Assembly: GCA_001970955.1 (NCBI GenBank)
Contig: MPUH01000035.1
Span: forward strand, 1 to 64,000
Direction of reading: 5' to 3'
Length of the DNA stretch: 64,000 bases
Source: Stentor coeruleus
Taxonomy: Eukaryota > Ciliophora > Heterotrichea > Heterotrichida > Stentoridae
Under the pieces are notes generated by a model, which did not search any database, was not told the DNA's origin, and saw only the letters and a list, made by a program, of their open reading frames with translations. The translations under genes were made by a program, and so were the position numbers. Of the stretch, positions 40,466 to 51,267 are shown piece by piece (the stretch's first letter is position 1; each line of letters starts with the position of its first letter).

Positions 40466-41799
40466 TTTTTATTACTGGAATGATTGCTGGAAATATTAAA
40501 ATGAGTATTTATGATTTTGGGAAGCTTATTAGGTAATGATATGAGAAATTTAGAAAGGGATAAAGGGTTTGTAGATTAGAGTATGGTAAGGTTATAGAGT
40601 GCGAATTTCGAGGAAAAAAATTTTTTAGATATGATTAAGGATTAGAAAATCGTTTTTGGGATTAAATGATAAAATCTGATTGAAGATATTTTAAGAGACT
40701 GATTTATTGCGGATTTTTAGAGTGGGTTATTCTCAATTAAGCGATATAAGAAAAAGGAGTGCTCATCTACAACAATTATTTATCACTTGTTTTAGGTGTA
40801 GTATTCCATCAATATTATTCAGCTTTGAACATAAGCATATTTTTTACTTAACTTCAAGCAAATAAACAAAAGCTGTGTAAAAATAAGAATAATCATCAAA
40901 AAGGCTGCATATAGAGTTTTTCAACCTTATTTTTTATTATAGGATAGGATAGGTTGATAGCTGTATATGATTATATATTAGCAATCCATAAAAATATGAA
41001 GTAAACTATGCTTACAATAGTATTTTTAATAAAAGAAAAGATTTCTGTTGACTAAGTATATCATTACAATTATAATTTGCAATCTATTAGATATTAAATT
41101 AAAACTAGCTTACAATCTGTAACAAATGCAATCATAATTTTATAATACATTAATAAAAAGTCCTTATAATCCCAACTTAAATTAACTAGCAGTAAGTTGA
41201 AGGCATTACTTTAGTAAAAAGTTAACATATTTATTTAAATCAAAAAAAGAACTATCAAAAAGATTTATCATGAAAATAATGCTATCAAAAGGATTCATTA
41301 TGAAAATAAATACTATCAAAATATAATTTGTATAATTACAATAATATAATTAAAAAAACCAGCTTTTAATAAACTTTAAACTTAATTAGAGTTCCTTTTC
41401 AATTTTTGGCTGAAGATTTTGAAAAGTTAGTTTAAAATTTTAATTATAAAGATTTTATATAATAATTACTATCACAAACTTATTTTCAAAAAAGCATAAG
41501 TCATCCAAGACTCAATCAACTTAAATAATTTTATATTTTTTTGGTTTTATAAATTGTATACTCTTTTGATCTCACAATTGAATTCACAAAAATTATATAT
41601 CACTAAAAGATGCATACACAACTTGAAAGAAATGCTTAGAGATAATAAAATTTAAGAATTTTATAATAATTATCAGCTAAGGACAAACATAGATTGCGGT
41701 AAAAAAATAAATATTTTATGTTTGAGCTTAAATAAAATTTTCGTCATAGACAAAAAGAATTTAAGTCTATACCTTAAATCAAGAATTAAATCCATATTT
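40466..41799. other. AT-rich intergenic region with short tandem repeat
   Basis: About 1.3 kb between divergent genes. It contains the 30-31-bp imperfect tandem repeat listed separately. The frame of the downstream gene is open upstream to about 41722 but has no ATG before 41800. Nothing else is seen. Confidence 0.5.
41252..41326. repeat. Imperfect tandem repeat, unit 30-31 bp, about 2.4 copies
   Basis: Units start at CTATCAAAA at 41252, 41282 and 41313. Each is followed by GATTTATCATGAAAATAAT-like sequence with one to three changes (AGATTTATCATG against GGATTCATTATG). The third copy breaks off after CTATCAAAATATAA. Confidence 0.75.
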
Positions 41800-43227
41800 A
41801 TGATTAATTCAGCACAAAGCCCAAGATCTCAACTATCAGCAAGTAAAGAGGATATTTCAAATCCAAGAAACACTAGTCAAGCTTTCTTTAAAACTGAAAA
41901 TAACTGGAGTATACTTTCTGGGCATATTGGGAATATTATCATCCCATCATTCTCTGAAGATAATCTTTCCAAAAAGCCAAACACTTTAATTCCATTCTCA
42001 AGCCCAAAGCAAAGCACTCCCCAAAGCATTTCACAAAATTCTAATAAAAGCAAGCTTAAAGTAGAAAATGCTATAAATTATCTTATACTTAGAGATATTG
42101 GGTGTTCTCGTGAAGACGCTATTACATTCACAAGCAGAAAGCGTCCTGACCGTATAAGTTTCATTAACAATCTCCCTCAAAACTTGCGAAAAGACTTCAA
42201 AATGAACTACATCAAATCCCGTTGCCTGCAATCAAAACCAAAAGACATTGACTACAACTTCGAATCAATATCCGAAGCATATACAAATTTCATGAAGAAA
42301 AAGCATGTGACATACGAAGAATTCATTAACTTCTACGAAAAAAAAGCTAATAAAACCGATGCCAAGCTTCAAAAGCTCAATTTAATAAAGCAAGACGATA
42401 CGAATGTCCCGGAGAATTCACATCAAGAATTAAAAACCTCAAGAACTCTAAAAAATTTACAAATCGTCGAGCCAGATGGGACAAAACATGAATACTCAAC
42501 ACATCCAGACATGATATCCCCACAGAATTTCAGTTTGAGTGTAAAAGGCCGAAAAACAACATTGAATTTAGCCCCATTAGAAAAGATTGAAGTAAAAATG
42601 CCTACACCAAAAATCCATAGTAAGTCAAATGGATTAAAAAAACTAGCAAACACTATGGAAAGTATGAGTTTTGAAGCACCATTAAAAAACATATCAGAGA
42701 TTACACATAATTCCCCTAAAGCAAATGAGACTAAGACTCAAGTTTCAAGTAAAGATAATCGAGGGTGTAAAAGTGATTCAACACTACCAGATTTGCATAA
42801 TGGGTTTTCTACAGCTAGTTCAAAACATTATTATAAAAGATTTTCAAGTATACCAATACATGAGATACATAAACAGCATATGACTAGTAGTGATGATGAG
42901 TCTAATGATTTAAATTTTCTTAAACTAGTTCATGAAGAAAAAAAGCTCATTGATATGATTAGGTTACAGAAATATAGGTATGCGCAGAAGAAAGGGGAAG
43001 AAAATGCGAAGTTTTTACAGAAAAATCAGAATAGGAAAAAACAAAAGGATGCTAAGGAACAGATTAATGTTAGGAATAAGTTTGAAAAGAAGATGGAAAA
43101 AATTAAAAAAGCTAAAAAGGTAAAAGAGGAAATTCTGATAAAGAAACTATCAGAAAGGAAGACTAATAAAAAAGAAAGTACTGATAAAGAACTGACTATG
43201 AGGAATATTTATATTCAGAGCCAATAA
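41800..43227 (+). CDS. Unrecognised basic protein
   Basis: Predicted 475 aa. Ser/Lys/Asn-rich, disordered over most of its length. A helical patch at about 70-125 (NAINYLILRDIGCSREDAIT) could be a small folded unit. The C-terminal about 100 residues are a Lys-rich helix (KKQKDAKEQINVRNKFEKKM). There is no signal peptide or transmembrane segment. I start at the first ATG of the frame (MINSAQSPRSQ). No family recognised. Confidence 0.6.
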   Translation: MINSAQSPRSQLSASKEDISNPRNTSQAFFKTENNWSILSGHIGNIIIPSFSEDNLSKKPNTLIPFSSPKQSTPQSISQNSNKSKLKVENAINYLILRDIGCSREDAITFTSRKRPDRISFINNLPQNLRKDFKMNYIKSRCLQSKPKDIDYNFESISEAYTNFMKKKHVTYEEFINFYEKKANKTDAKLQKLNLIKQDDTNVPENSHQELKTSRTLKNLQIVEPDGTKHEYSTHPDMISPQNFSLSVKGRKTTLNLAPLEKIEVKMPTPKIHSKSNGLKKLANTMESMSFEAPLKNISEITHNSPKANETKTQVSSKDNRGCKSDSTLPDLHNGFSTASSKHYYKRFSSIPIHEIHKQHMTSSDDESNDLNFLKLVHEEKKLIDMIRLQKYRYAQKKGEENAKFLQKNQNRKKQKDAKEQINVRNKFEKKMEKIKKAKKVKEEILIKKLSERKTNKKESTDKELTMRNIYIQSQ

Positions 43228-43449
43228 AATAATAATTTGTTTGGATATGTATTTATAATAATCTTTTAGATGTATTATTTTATATGGATGTATTATAGTT
43301 ATAAAATTTATTGCTAAGGTTTATAGATTTATAGATTTTAAAATAAACTTAGGATATACTATTTTATAGACTGAGTATTTCTGTTGATTATAAGATTTCT
43401 AATACTAAAAGCAAAATATCATTACAATCCTATTTAATAATAACTACTA

Positions 43450-45249
43450 TTACCCATTCTTCAAATGCTTACACATAACTTTCATAGCAATAAAAGCTAG
43501 CGTCCTATAAAATACGATCAACAACGCCAAGATCATCATATTAAAATGCACTGACAAATGAATATCAAAATTATCCAATGGATCACAGTCTAGTTTCTGC
43601 CCTATTGGATTAACATAACAGTCAGTAATCTTAAAATCCTCATATTGATTTTTCATGCATCCTTGAAAAACATAGAAAAATGGTGAAGTGTATTCCATCC
43701 ATTTAAATGCCTTAGGCAAATTTCCACTTCTATAGAACCCTGCAAAATACATAAAAGGGAAAAGCAAGCCTGAAGTACTTGCTAAAGCTAATTCAGGTTT
43801 ATCAAAAACACATCCAGTAAGCATACCTAATGATCCACCAATATAAAATTCCAAATAAACCATAATATAATACTCAACAACTACCTTAAAAGATGTTGTA
43901 TTAAAATTCACAGCCCAATAAATAATACTAACATACGATAAAGTTTGTATCAAATCCGCAAACACATCCGTAATGCACTGAGCCAAAAAATAAGGAACAA
44001 CTCCATATGTATTTGACTGATACTCTTTAATCATAATCGGACGCATGGTAGGGAAAGTTAACACACAAGCAAGAATATTGCAAAAAACCAAACAAGCCAC
44101 ATTGAAAAAAATAAGCCCATTCCTATTCATCATGTCTTGAATACCTGTTTGCCCCATATTATAATAAAAAAACAAAACCATCAAGGCGATAACCGCAAGT
44201 AAAGCTATACGTACAACACTCAATATAGGATTTCTAATCATCCTCATAACCGATCTTCCTAAAAGATAGTATAATTGGGTAAAAAACCCTGACTTATATA
44301 CTTTCTCATCAATATTCAAAGGCACAGTCAGCATAGGTTCATTTTTCTGAATTTTTTTATTAGCCTCCGCGAGCATTTCAACTCTTTTTAATTCTTCTTT
44401 AGACAATTCATTACTATTAGCCAAATATAAAACTTCCATAAAATAATCAGCTGGATTTGAATGTTCTGGACATGCAAGGCCGCATTGAGCAAAGAAATTT
44501 AATGAGTTTTTTGCTAGACCATGATATACTATTTGCCCATCACACATCAACATAAGTTTATCAAACAAATGAAAAATTTCACTTCCTGGTTGATGGATTG
44601 TACTAATTATTGTTTTCCCTGAGTTTGCTTCTGATAATAATAATTTACATACAATCATTGCTGTGTAACTATCTAAGCCTGAGGTTGGTTCATCTAAGAA
44701 AAGTACGCTAGGATTTGTTATGAGTTCAATGCCGATTGATGTACGCTTTTTTTCTCCACCTGAAATTCCTTTCATGTATGGCCCTCCTATATAACTGTTT
44801 TTGCAATTATCTAGCTTGAGGAGGTTTATAAGTTCAAGGACTTTAGCTTTTTTATTGATATAGGTTGTTTTAAGCCTTGCTACGAACATTAAGCACTCGT
44901 AGACTGTCATAGTTTCGATTAGGGTATCTTCTTGGGTTACGTAGCCAATGTAATTTGTATAAAAAATGTCTGAGATCGGAGAGGAATTAGCTAATACTTC
45001 ACCGGTTATAGCGACTTTCTTGGAGTTTTGTAAACGGTTGCTGAGGATGTTGAGTAATGTGGTTTTACCTGCACCTGATGAACCCATTATTACTAGAAAC
45101 TCACCATGTAAAGCATGTCCTGTTACACCTTTTAGGATTTGTTTTGTGCCTTGCTTGGTTTTGACTGAACACTTTATGTCATTCCAGGCAAGGTCAATTA
45201 AAGTTTTGTTTCCTGCAACTTCTTCTATAAGATAGCAGCTATCTGCCAT
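43450..45249 (-). CDS. ABCG (White-type) half-transporter
   Basis: Predicted 599 aa in the NBD-TMD order that marks the ABCG family. Walker A GSSGAGKTT (56-64), signature SGGEKKR (163-169), Walker B VLFLDEPTSGLDS (182-194) and the H-loop IHQPGSEI are all intact. Six transmembrane helices follow in about 335-595, with a Cys-containing loop before the last helix (TDCYVNPIGQKLDCDP), as in ABCG2-type proteins. As a half-transporter it must dimerise. Substrates are probably lipids, sterols or pigments; nothing in the sequence decides. Confidence 0.95.
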   Translation of the reverse strand: MADSCYLIEEVAGNKTLIDLAWNDIKCSVKTKQGTKQILKGVTGHALHGEFLVIMGSSGAGKTTLLNILSNRLQNSKKVAITGEVLANSSPISDIFYTNYIGYVTQEDTLIETMTVYECLMFVARLKTTYINKKAKVLELINLLKLDNCKNSYIGGPYMKGISGGEKKRTSIGIELITNPSVLFLDEPTSGLDSYTAMIVCKLLLSEANSGKTIISTIHQPGSEIFHLFDKLMLMCDGQIVYHGLAKNSLNFFAQCGLACPEHSNPADYFMEVLYLANSNELSKEELKRVEMLAEANKKIQKNEPMLTVPLNIDEKVYKSGFFTQLYYLLGRSVMRMIRNPILSVVRIALLAVIALMVLFFYYNMGQTGIQDMMNRNGLIFFNVACLVFCNILACVLTFPTMRPIMIKEYQSNTYGVVPYFLAQCITDVFADLIQTLSYVSIIYWAVNFNTTSFKVVVEYYIMVYLEFYIGGSLGMLTGCVFDKPELALASTSGLLFPFMYFAGFYRSGNLPKAFKWMEYTSPFFYVFQGCMKNQYEDFKITDCYVNPIGQKLDCDPLDNFDIHLSVHFNMMILALLIVFYRTLAFIAMKVMCKHLKNG

Positions 45250-46184
45250 TTATCTCTCTTAGGTTTTTAGAACAGAAAAAAATATCAAAAATCAGAAAGT
45301 GTGATTTAAATAAAATTGCAAGCTTGTTAGCTTAGAAAATAGTTGCATTTTGATGATATTTTATTAGTGTAGAGTGGGTTTTGGATTTTTGGTACGGACA
45401 TATTGTGGAAAAATAATTATAGTTATTTTGAGAGTAGATTTTTAATAAGCATATTTGAGCTTGGAAACAAACATAGAATTCTTTGGTTTATAGCTTTTAT
45501 TTGTTATATTGTTAAGAATAATGCTATGTGTAGGGCAGAGAAAATGATTTAAAATAATTTATTAGCACTTGTCTTAATTAAAAATATCTCAAATTCTACA
45601 AATTTAATAGACTTAAAATATCCAGTCTGCCTAAACAAAGATTAACAAACTCAACCGAAACTGCAAATCAAAAATCATTCAACATCTCAAAAAAAATTCA
45701 AATCTTATCCAAAAGTCTCACAACCTTCATCAAAAATCACCTAATTTCTAACCCCAAATCATCCTCTAAATTTCATTTCCTCACCTTAATACCATATTTA
45801 ATACGAACCTTTTTTTATCATCCAAAAAAAAAGTCTCATCTCTTTCACTTTATCATTTACACGTAGCTCTCCTTTATTATTCATACCTAACACAGGCATT
45901 GAAAGCATCTTATAATTCACAGAAAAAACTGAAAGTGCTTCAAGAGTTTATAACAAAAAAATTGCATCTCGAATCTATAAACGAAAATCTAACAAACATA
46001 AAAGCCAGTAGCTCTCAAATCATAAATCACAAACAAAAAATCAAAATTTATAAATAGAGTTAATATTAAGGAATAATGGTTCCCTTAACGGGAACGGTAA
46101 ACCGTATTAATAAATAAATAGAGTTAATCATAGCAAAATGGTTATCATGTTTATGGAAAGATACTTTGAAAATAATAATCTAAT
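45250..46184. other. AT-rich intergenic region with paired hairpins
   Basis: About 930 bp, the 5' side of the ABCG gene and the 3' side of a coiled-coil gene. Near its right end is the repeat-flanked double hairpin listed separately (46050-46128). The rest shows no supported frame or RNA. Confidence 0.5.
46050..46128. repeat. 15-bp direct repeats flanking two adjacent hairpins
   Basis: The word ATAAATAGAGTTAAT occurs at 46050-46064 and again at 46114-46128. Between them lie the perfect hairpins GTTCCC-TTAAC-GGGAAC (46079-46095) and ACGGT-AA-ACCGT (46094-46105), which share two bases. The core is clearly less AT-rich than the flanks. Confidence 0.65.
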
Positions 46185-47549
46185 CTAATCCACTGAAGTC
46201 TCAGCTTTTTCAGGCATCATGCCAAATTCTTTAAGTAAGTCAACAGCAACTCTTGATTTTGGGGTCTTTTTTATTATCCTGAGAACTTCATTAACTCGCT
46301 CCTTCTCTATCATTTCCTGTATTGCCTGGTCACGCTTTCTACTATTTGATAGTTCTCTTGAATGTTTTTTAGCTTCAAATTTTATGTTTTCTTCTTTTTG
46401 CCTATCAATAATGATTTCGTGCTTGTGTTTCCTAATTGTCTATTACATCATTTTTTGTGCGCGTTTGATTTTAATATTAGCATCTTCATCTTTAAGTTTC
46501 TGAACTTCAATTTTCAGTTCAATATCCTTTCCGATACTCGCTTTTCTATTTTTAACCACTTTTTCAGCAGCATTAAGCTTCCTTTCTAAAATCTCTTCTT
46601 TTTCATGTATAATTTGCTTATACTCTTTTTCTAATTCTTTCAATCTATTAGCTTTTGCTTCTTTAAAATTTTTAACCTTTTCCCATTTTTCTTTTAGTTC
46701 CTCAATTTTCTTCTCTTTCCTCTCACTAACCCCTCTAGTCCTTTCTATAATCTTAAAAATCAACTCATCGCTTTTAGCTGTTTCCATTTTAATTGCACTT
46801 GGTTGACTTCTTGCGCTTTCTCTTTTCATCAAAATCTGCTTTTCATGTAAAACTCTGGATTTTTCCAGTTTTTCCTCATATTTATTCAACTTTTCCTTTA
46901 TCTCCACTTCAGATGATGATAAACTTAAAGGCTTTTTAAGCCTTGAATTGAACAGTTTCTGATATTTTCCTTTAGTAGGGGTTCTAATTTTACGTGAAAA
47001 TCTTAAACTTTGGCTTAATGCTTTTCGAGCATTTATTTCCTCCCGTTCTCTTATACGATTTATATTCTCCTGTTGATTTTTTCTATAATGTTCAAACCGC
47101 GAGGGCTTTGTGTTTCGAGGCTGAGCCATAGATTTTGGCCTTTCTTTTTTATCTACTGTCGTCACGGTTTCTTTTATTTCCTCTAAAGCAGTTATAAGAG
47201 TTTCTTTGTTTTTGTCGTTTATGAAAATTTTTCGGTTATTTGAGCTCTTTTCTAATAGTGTATGAATAGAAGACCCTTCATCCGTACAGGCAGTAAAGTT
47301 CTTAAAATTATCAGTCCTAGTTCGAGATGTTGAGAATTTTATTGTATCTTTTATAACCCTAACTGTCTCTTCTAATCTTCGGGAATAGTAATCGAATCTT
47401 AATTTTTTGATTTCTTCTCTGGTTGCTTTATTCCCAAAGTCGTTCAAAGTTTTTATTAAAAGCTCTTCTTTGTCAATCCCTAGTTTTTCCAATGCCGCTT
47501 TAACTCTTAGATTATTAACATCTAAAGCATAGCTCATATTTATGATCAT
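46185..47549 (-). CDS. Coiled-coil protein, unrecognised (one 15-nt intron)
   Basis: Removing 46432-46446 extends the frame by 81 codons past an apparent TAA stop, giving 449 aa that end at TAG 46185-46187. The protein is Lys/Glu/Arg-rich. Residues about 200-400 form long coiled coils (KEKLNKYEEKLEKSRVLHEK; AKANRLKELEKEYKQIIHEK). The extension from the second exon has the same composition (RQKEENIKFEAKKHSREL, ending MMPEKAETSVD), which supports the intron. Either the ATG at 47549 or the one four codons later (MSYAL) may be used. It is divergent from the PB1/FW gene with 45 bp between starts. No family recognised. Confidence 0.7.
46432..46446 (-). other. 15-nt intron in coiled-coil gene
   Basis: On the minus strand it reads GTAATAGACAATTAG, phase 2. 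Retention gives TAA at once. Removal gives 81 further codons of matching composition. Confidence 0.8.
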
Positions 47550-47594
47550 CTTTTAAAAGATTGAAAAAAAAACTCATAATTTTGTTTTATATAA

Positions 47595-48143
47595 ATGGAA
47601 AGCAGTGCTTATGAATATAGATTCATTGAGTATAAAGGATTAATCAATTTACAACAAGTTGCTGATCAAATTTATAATACTAAAGGACTTTTGGTATATA
47701 GACTTTATGGAACTTACTATGAAAACGAAGGTTTCTCGCATAGGATGCTTACAAATGATGATGATCTACAACTCATGATTTCTAATAATAGTGAAAATTT
47801 AGCTAGTTGTGCGATTTTTTATTATACTTATGTTATTGATGACTGTGAAATCTTACAAGAAACTGGGACAATGCAGTTTGAGAATGTTAGGATTGGGGAT
47901 GTTTTAGAAAAAAACTGGATTGTTAAAGGGAATTTCAAGAAAGCTCATGTCTGTGTTGAATGTGTTGAAGGGGAGTTTAAAGGAAGACAGGTGTTTGGGA
48001 ATAAGATTGATAAGAGGAAATACTTGTTTCAAGTTATTGTAAATGTAGATGGAAACCCTAGATGGAGCTCGAGTTTTTGGAAAGTGAAAATTGGTGATGT
48101 TTATATTGGACCTTTGTTGTGGATTGAGGCTAATTTTAAATGA
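47595..48143 (+). CDS. Small PB1-like + FW (NBR1-type) domain protein
   Basis: Predicted 182 aa. The N-terminal half (about 5-75) resembles a PB1 domain: hydrophobic strands, then YENEGFSHRMLTNDDDLQLMI, where the acidic patch recalls the OPCA motif. The C-terminal half (about 95-182) resembles the four-tryptophan (FW) Ig-like domain of NBR1: KNWIVKGNF near its start and SSFWKVKIGDVYIGPLLWIE near its end, like the YWRL.....FG..LW segment of NBR1 proteins. NBR1 is a selective-autophagy receptor. Here the ZZ and UBA domains are missing. Both assignments are by eye. It ends with TGA. Confidence 0.5.
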   Translation: MESSAYEYRFIEYKGLINLQQVADQIYNTKGLLVYRLYGTYYENEGFSHRMLTNDDDLQLMISNNSENLASCAIFYYTYVIDDCEILQETGTMQFENVRIGDVLEKNWIVKGNFKKAHVCVECVEGEFKGRQVFGNKIDKRKYLFQVIVNVDGNPRWSSSFWKVKIGDVYIGPLLWIEANFK

Positions 48144-48901
48144 AAGGTTGATGTTGATTAAATTGAACAGAAAATTAGTGAAGTAGTATAAATAGAATTT
48201 TGTTATGAAAATGTTTTGTTAATTTATTGGGTGTTAGGGTGTTAATATATATCATAAAATAAACCAAAATTGGAATTTGAAAAATATAAGGGTGTTAAGT
48301 GTGAAGAAAAAAATTATAGTTAGGTATTGAATTATTATATGACATTATGCTAAAGTATTAACTTATCATATTTAGTATTATGCTTTTTTTCTAGTATATA
48401 CTGAGATATAAAATTGTGAGCATCAGAATGCAAGGACTAATGAAGAAATTGCGAAAACCCCTAAACTAGCCTAAGGTTTAAAAAAAATATAAAAAATCAT
48501 ATGAAAAAGCACAGTTGCACAAATCAGAGACACGTGATTCAAAAGCATATAAAAAACTTACAAGCAGCAAAAATTTTAGTTTGCTACTGAACAAGAAGTT
48601 TTCCGATTTACAAAATGTATATAAAATTAGAAGATTTTTTTTCATAAAATTATAGAGATAAAGACCATAAAATATCCAAGGTAGAATTATAAACACAACG
48701 AAATCAAAGATGAATCTACATTCAGCATCAAATCATTTTATTATAATCGATCTTATCTAAACTTATTATTAAATAATTTTAAATTTATATTATATAAATA
48801 ACTCATGTTGCTCAATTTTTATACAAAAAATTAAAGTAAAAATTTTCTAAGACATGCTATAGCATAATTTAAAGTATTATTATGAAATCTAGATAAGTTA
48901 T
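48144..48901. other. AT-rich intergenic region with telomere-like words
   Basis: About 760 bp between convergent genes. It contains GGGTGTTA twice in tandem at 48229-48244 and once at 48290-48297. A 72-codon minus-strand frame at 48478-48696 has poor composition and I do not call it. Confidence 0.5.
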
Positions 48902-49891
48902 TTATCCACTTAAAGTTTGCATTATTTCATGCCATAAAGATCTCAATTTAGGTATAGCTAAACCTTTCAAGTTCTTATTCACACTTTCAAGCACAAAAGG
49001 TCTATCTTTTTCTGAGCAAACACAAGCAAGTGTTCTAAGTACATAGCATCCATACTGATTACTAACAATTTCCTTGATTTTATTTTCTATTAAGAGTTCC
49101 TTCACTATACAGTCTCTGATATAATCAACTTTCAAAGCTTTTTCAATAACATTTGAAGAGTATTTCTGCAAGCATAACTGCGTAACTTTTCCTTGTACTG
49201 ATGAGGCAAACTCATATGCAACTTCTTCATTCCATATATCCAAAATGCATTGGACAACGTAGTTCCCATAAGGATGTTGCATTAAAAACAAAGCATTTCC
49301 AAGCACTTCACTCATAATTTGTGGGTCGTTGCAGCATTTTTTCAATACACAGACACCAAATTTATCAATTGCTAGTTCTTTTACATGACCTAATATTTCA
49401 CGAATAACAAAGTAACTGTTACTAATATTAACCAGAAGTCTCTGGATAACATGAGACCCATTCACATCTTTACTCATTTTAACTATTTTCAGGTTAAACT
49501 CGTCTTTGTAAATCGTTTCTTCTTCTTTAAGACTTGTCATGGTTATAAGGTTTTGTAATGCATGAGTACCTCGTGGATGGTAAGAAATACTCTCAAAATG
49601 CCCTTTTAATGCTTTAAGTAGCAAAAGTCTTTGATCTGCTGAACAAGTATGAAACAAAGTCTGGCATAAATAATTGCCATAAAGGTCGACCATGAGATCA
49701 GGCATATGTTTTTGAAGTGCTAGTATTATTTTGTTAAGTTCTGTTGGTGATGATTTTGATATCTGCTGCTGAAGGCTTTTACTATAGGACTTGCTTAGAG
49801 GGAAGATTTGAATTAGGTCCTTTTGAGGGATTTTGTGGTCAGAATTTGATGGAAGCGTAAGTGATACTTGAGAACTAAAAGCTGTACTCAA
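48902..49891 (-). CDS. Pumilio-family (PUF) RNA-binding protein, 5' end unresolved
   Basis: The open frame encodes about 329 aa with tandem PUF repeats over about 40-320 (DLYGNYLCQTLF, HPRGTHALQNLI, DVNGSHVIQRLL, DKFGVCVLKKCC, HPYGNYVVQCIL, QKYSSNVIEKAL, NQYGCYVLRTLA). Each repeat gives three residues that read one RNA base, usually in mRNA 3' UTRs, to repress or destabilise the message. The frame has no ATG: it begins after a TGA at 49892-49894. The same frame is open again from ATG 50056 (MERNKNITYHFSKRT) to 49907. Between the two pieces are TAG, TGA and TGA within 15 nt, and no GT-AG intron of 15 or 16 nt removes them. Confidence 0.85.
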   Translation of the reverse strand: MSTAFSSQVSLTLPSNSDHKIPQKDLIQIFPLSKSYSKSLQQQISKSSPTELNKIILALQKHMPDLMVDLYGNYLCQTLFHTCSADQRLLLLKALKGHFESISYHPRGTHALQNLITMTSLKEEETIYKDEFNLKIVKMSKDVNGSHVIQRLLVNISNSYFVIREILGHVKELAIDKFGVCVLKKCCNDPQIMSEVLGNALFLMQHPYGNYVVQCILDIWNEEVAYEFASSVQGKVTQLCLQKYSSNVIEKALKVDYIRDCIVKELLIENKIKEIVSNQYGCYVLRTLACVCSEKDRPFVLESVNKNLKGLAIPKLRSLWHEIMQTLSG

Positions 49892-49906
49892 TCAGCATCA
49901 TATCTA

Positions 49907-50056
49907 AATTCTATAATTCATAATATATATCTGAGATAATTTGGTGAAACTCAATCGATCTTGGATGACACCTGATGAGTTTTCGCTTGTCTGTGACAGT
50001 GATTCTTCAACTGTCCTTTTTGAAAAATGATATGTGATATTCTTGTTTCTTTCCAT
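49907..50056 (-). CDS. Probable first exon or broken 5' part of the Pumilio gene
   Basis: Fifty codons from an ATG in the context ATAAATGG, as for other genes here, in the same frame as the PUF repeats. The peptide is polar (TVEESLSQTSENSSGVIQDR), like disordered N-termini of PUF proteins. A 69-nt GT-AG intron (about 49948-49880 on the minus strand) would join it in frame, but that length is unlike every other intron in the window. Confidence 0.4.
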
Positions 50057-51267
50057 TTATATCAGAAATTAGATATGCATTAGATGGTTAGTAAATCGCA
50101 TGGCTATATAAAAGAAAAGTGATAAGAATGATAAAAATAATTTATATATTTTGATTAGAAGTGTGTAAGAAGAAAATAATTATTTTATAATGGCACCATA
50201 AGGGTAGGATAATAAGAATATTTTTCTGATATGTTTTTTGAAATTAGATGGGATGAGTATTTTAGTGAAATTGTATTGCTGATATAAGATTAAGAGTACA
50301 AGTATGAAGTTTAGATTAGGTTTAGTGAGAATATTTGAGATAATTTCTGATAAAGGCTTTAGGGTTATGTTTAAGAGAAGGAATAAGATATTGCTGAATC
50401 AAATTTTGGATTAAAGAATTAATTAAAGAGGTTTGGATGATTTTTTGGATTGACAAGAATATCAGAAAAGGTTTAATCCTGAAGATTTTAAGAGATTAGT
50501 TGCATTCAGGTTTAAGCCATGATGGACAGAAAATGAAAAATTTTTACTTACTATAATTATTGATAAGTTTTGTAACAAATTTTATATAAATTATTAAATC
50601 AGAATCCAAATATATGTGAAAACAACCTAAGGATAAAAAATATTTAAAATGCAAGCGATGACCTTGTTTAAATTATTCGCTGATGAAATTTAAAATGCTT
50701 TCGATACAAATTATTACATTTTTAGAATAGAGCAAATCTTTTTCCTTCATAAAGACTTAAAAAATCCACAACATTCCACAAATATATTTTCCTTTATTCT
50801 TATTTCTAAAATAAATTATCCTATTAAACATCAAATCTCAGGCTTATAAACAATATAATAACAAACAACTCATATCTAAATATAAAAATTCCTTAGAAAT
50901 ACAATATAAGCCTAAAGTAAATCCTAAGTATTTTCTTATCATCTCAATTTTCTTCTTAATAAATTTACTTTTTTTCTCAAATCTAACAATCCTTTTTAAA
51001 TCCACAAACCTAAATCCTTATAAAATATTCTAATCTTTCATCATAATAAAAGTAAATCTATTATTTCTTATATTTTTTAAATTCATAATTTTCTATGTTT
51101 TTAAAAACATAATCTAAATAATCATGCATTTCAATCATTTTCTTAATGCATATAAAACGCTTATACATGTTTTAATATTCTTTATTTTCGTTTAATCTCA
51201 CAAAAAATTACGCACATATTTTTCTAGTGTTTAAAGGTTTTGTAATTCATATCTTATATAAATAGAC
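50057..51267. other. AT-rich intergenic region
   Basis: About 1.2 kb between divergent Pumilio and NEK genes. I see only AT-rich DNA, purine-rich on one strand up to about 50500 and pyrimidine-rich from about 50800 to 51050. No gene or RNA is supported. Confidence 0.5.

Noticed and set aside
48478-48696. Minus-strand 72-codon frame in the spacer
   Set aside because: Hydrophobic and Phe/Leu-rich as expected of AT-biased DNA, with no homology recognised and no context.
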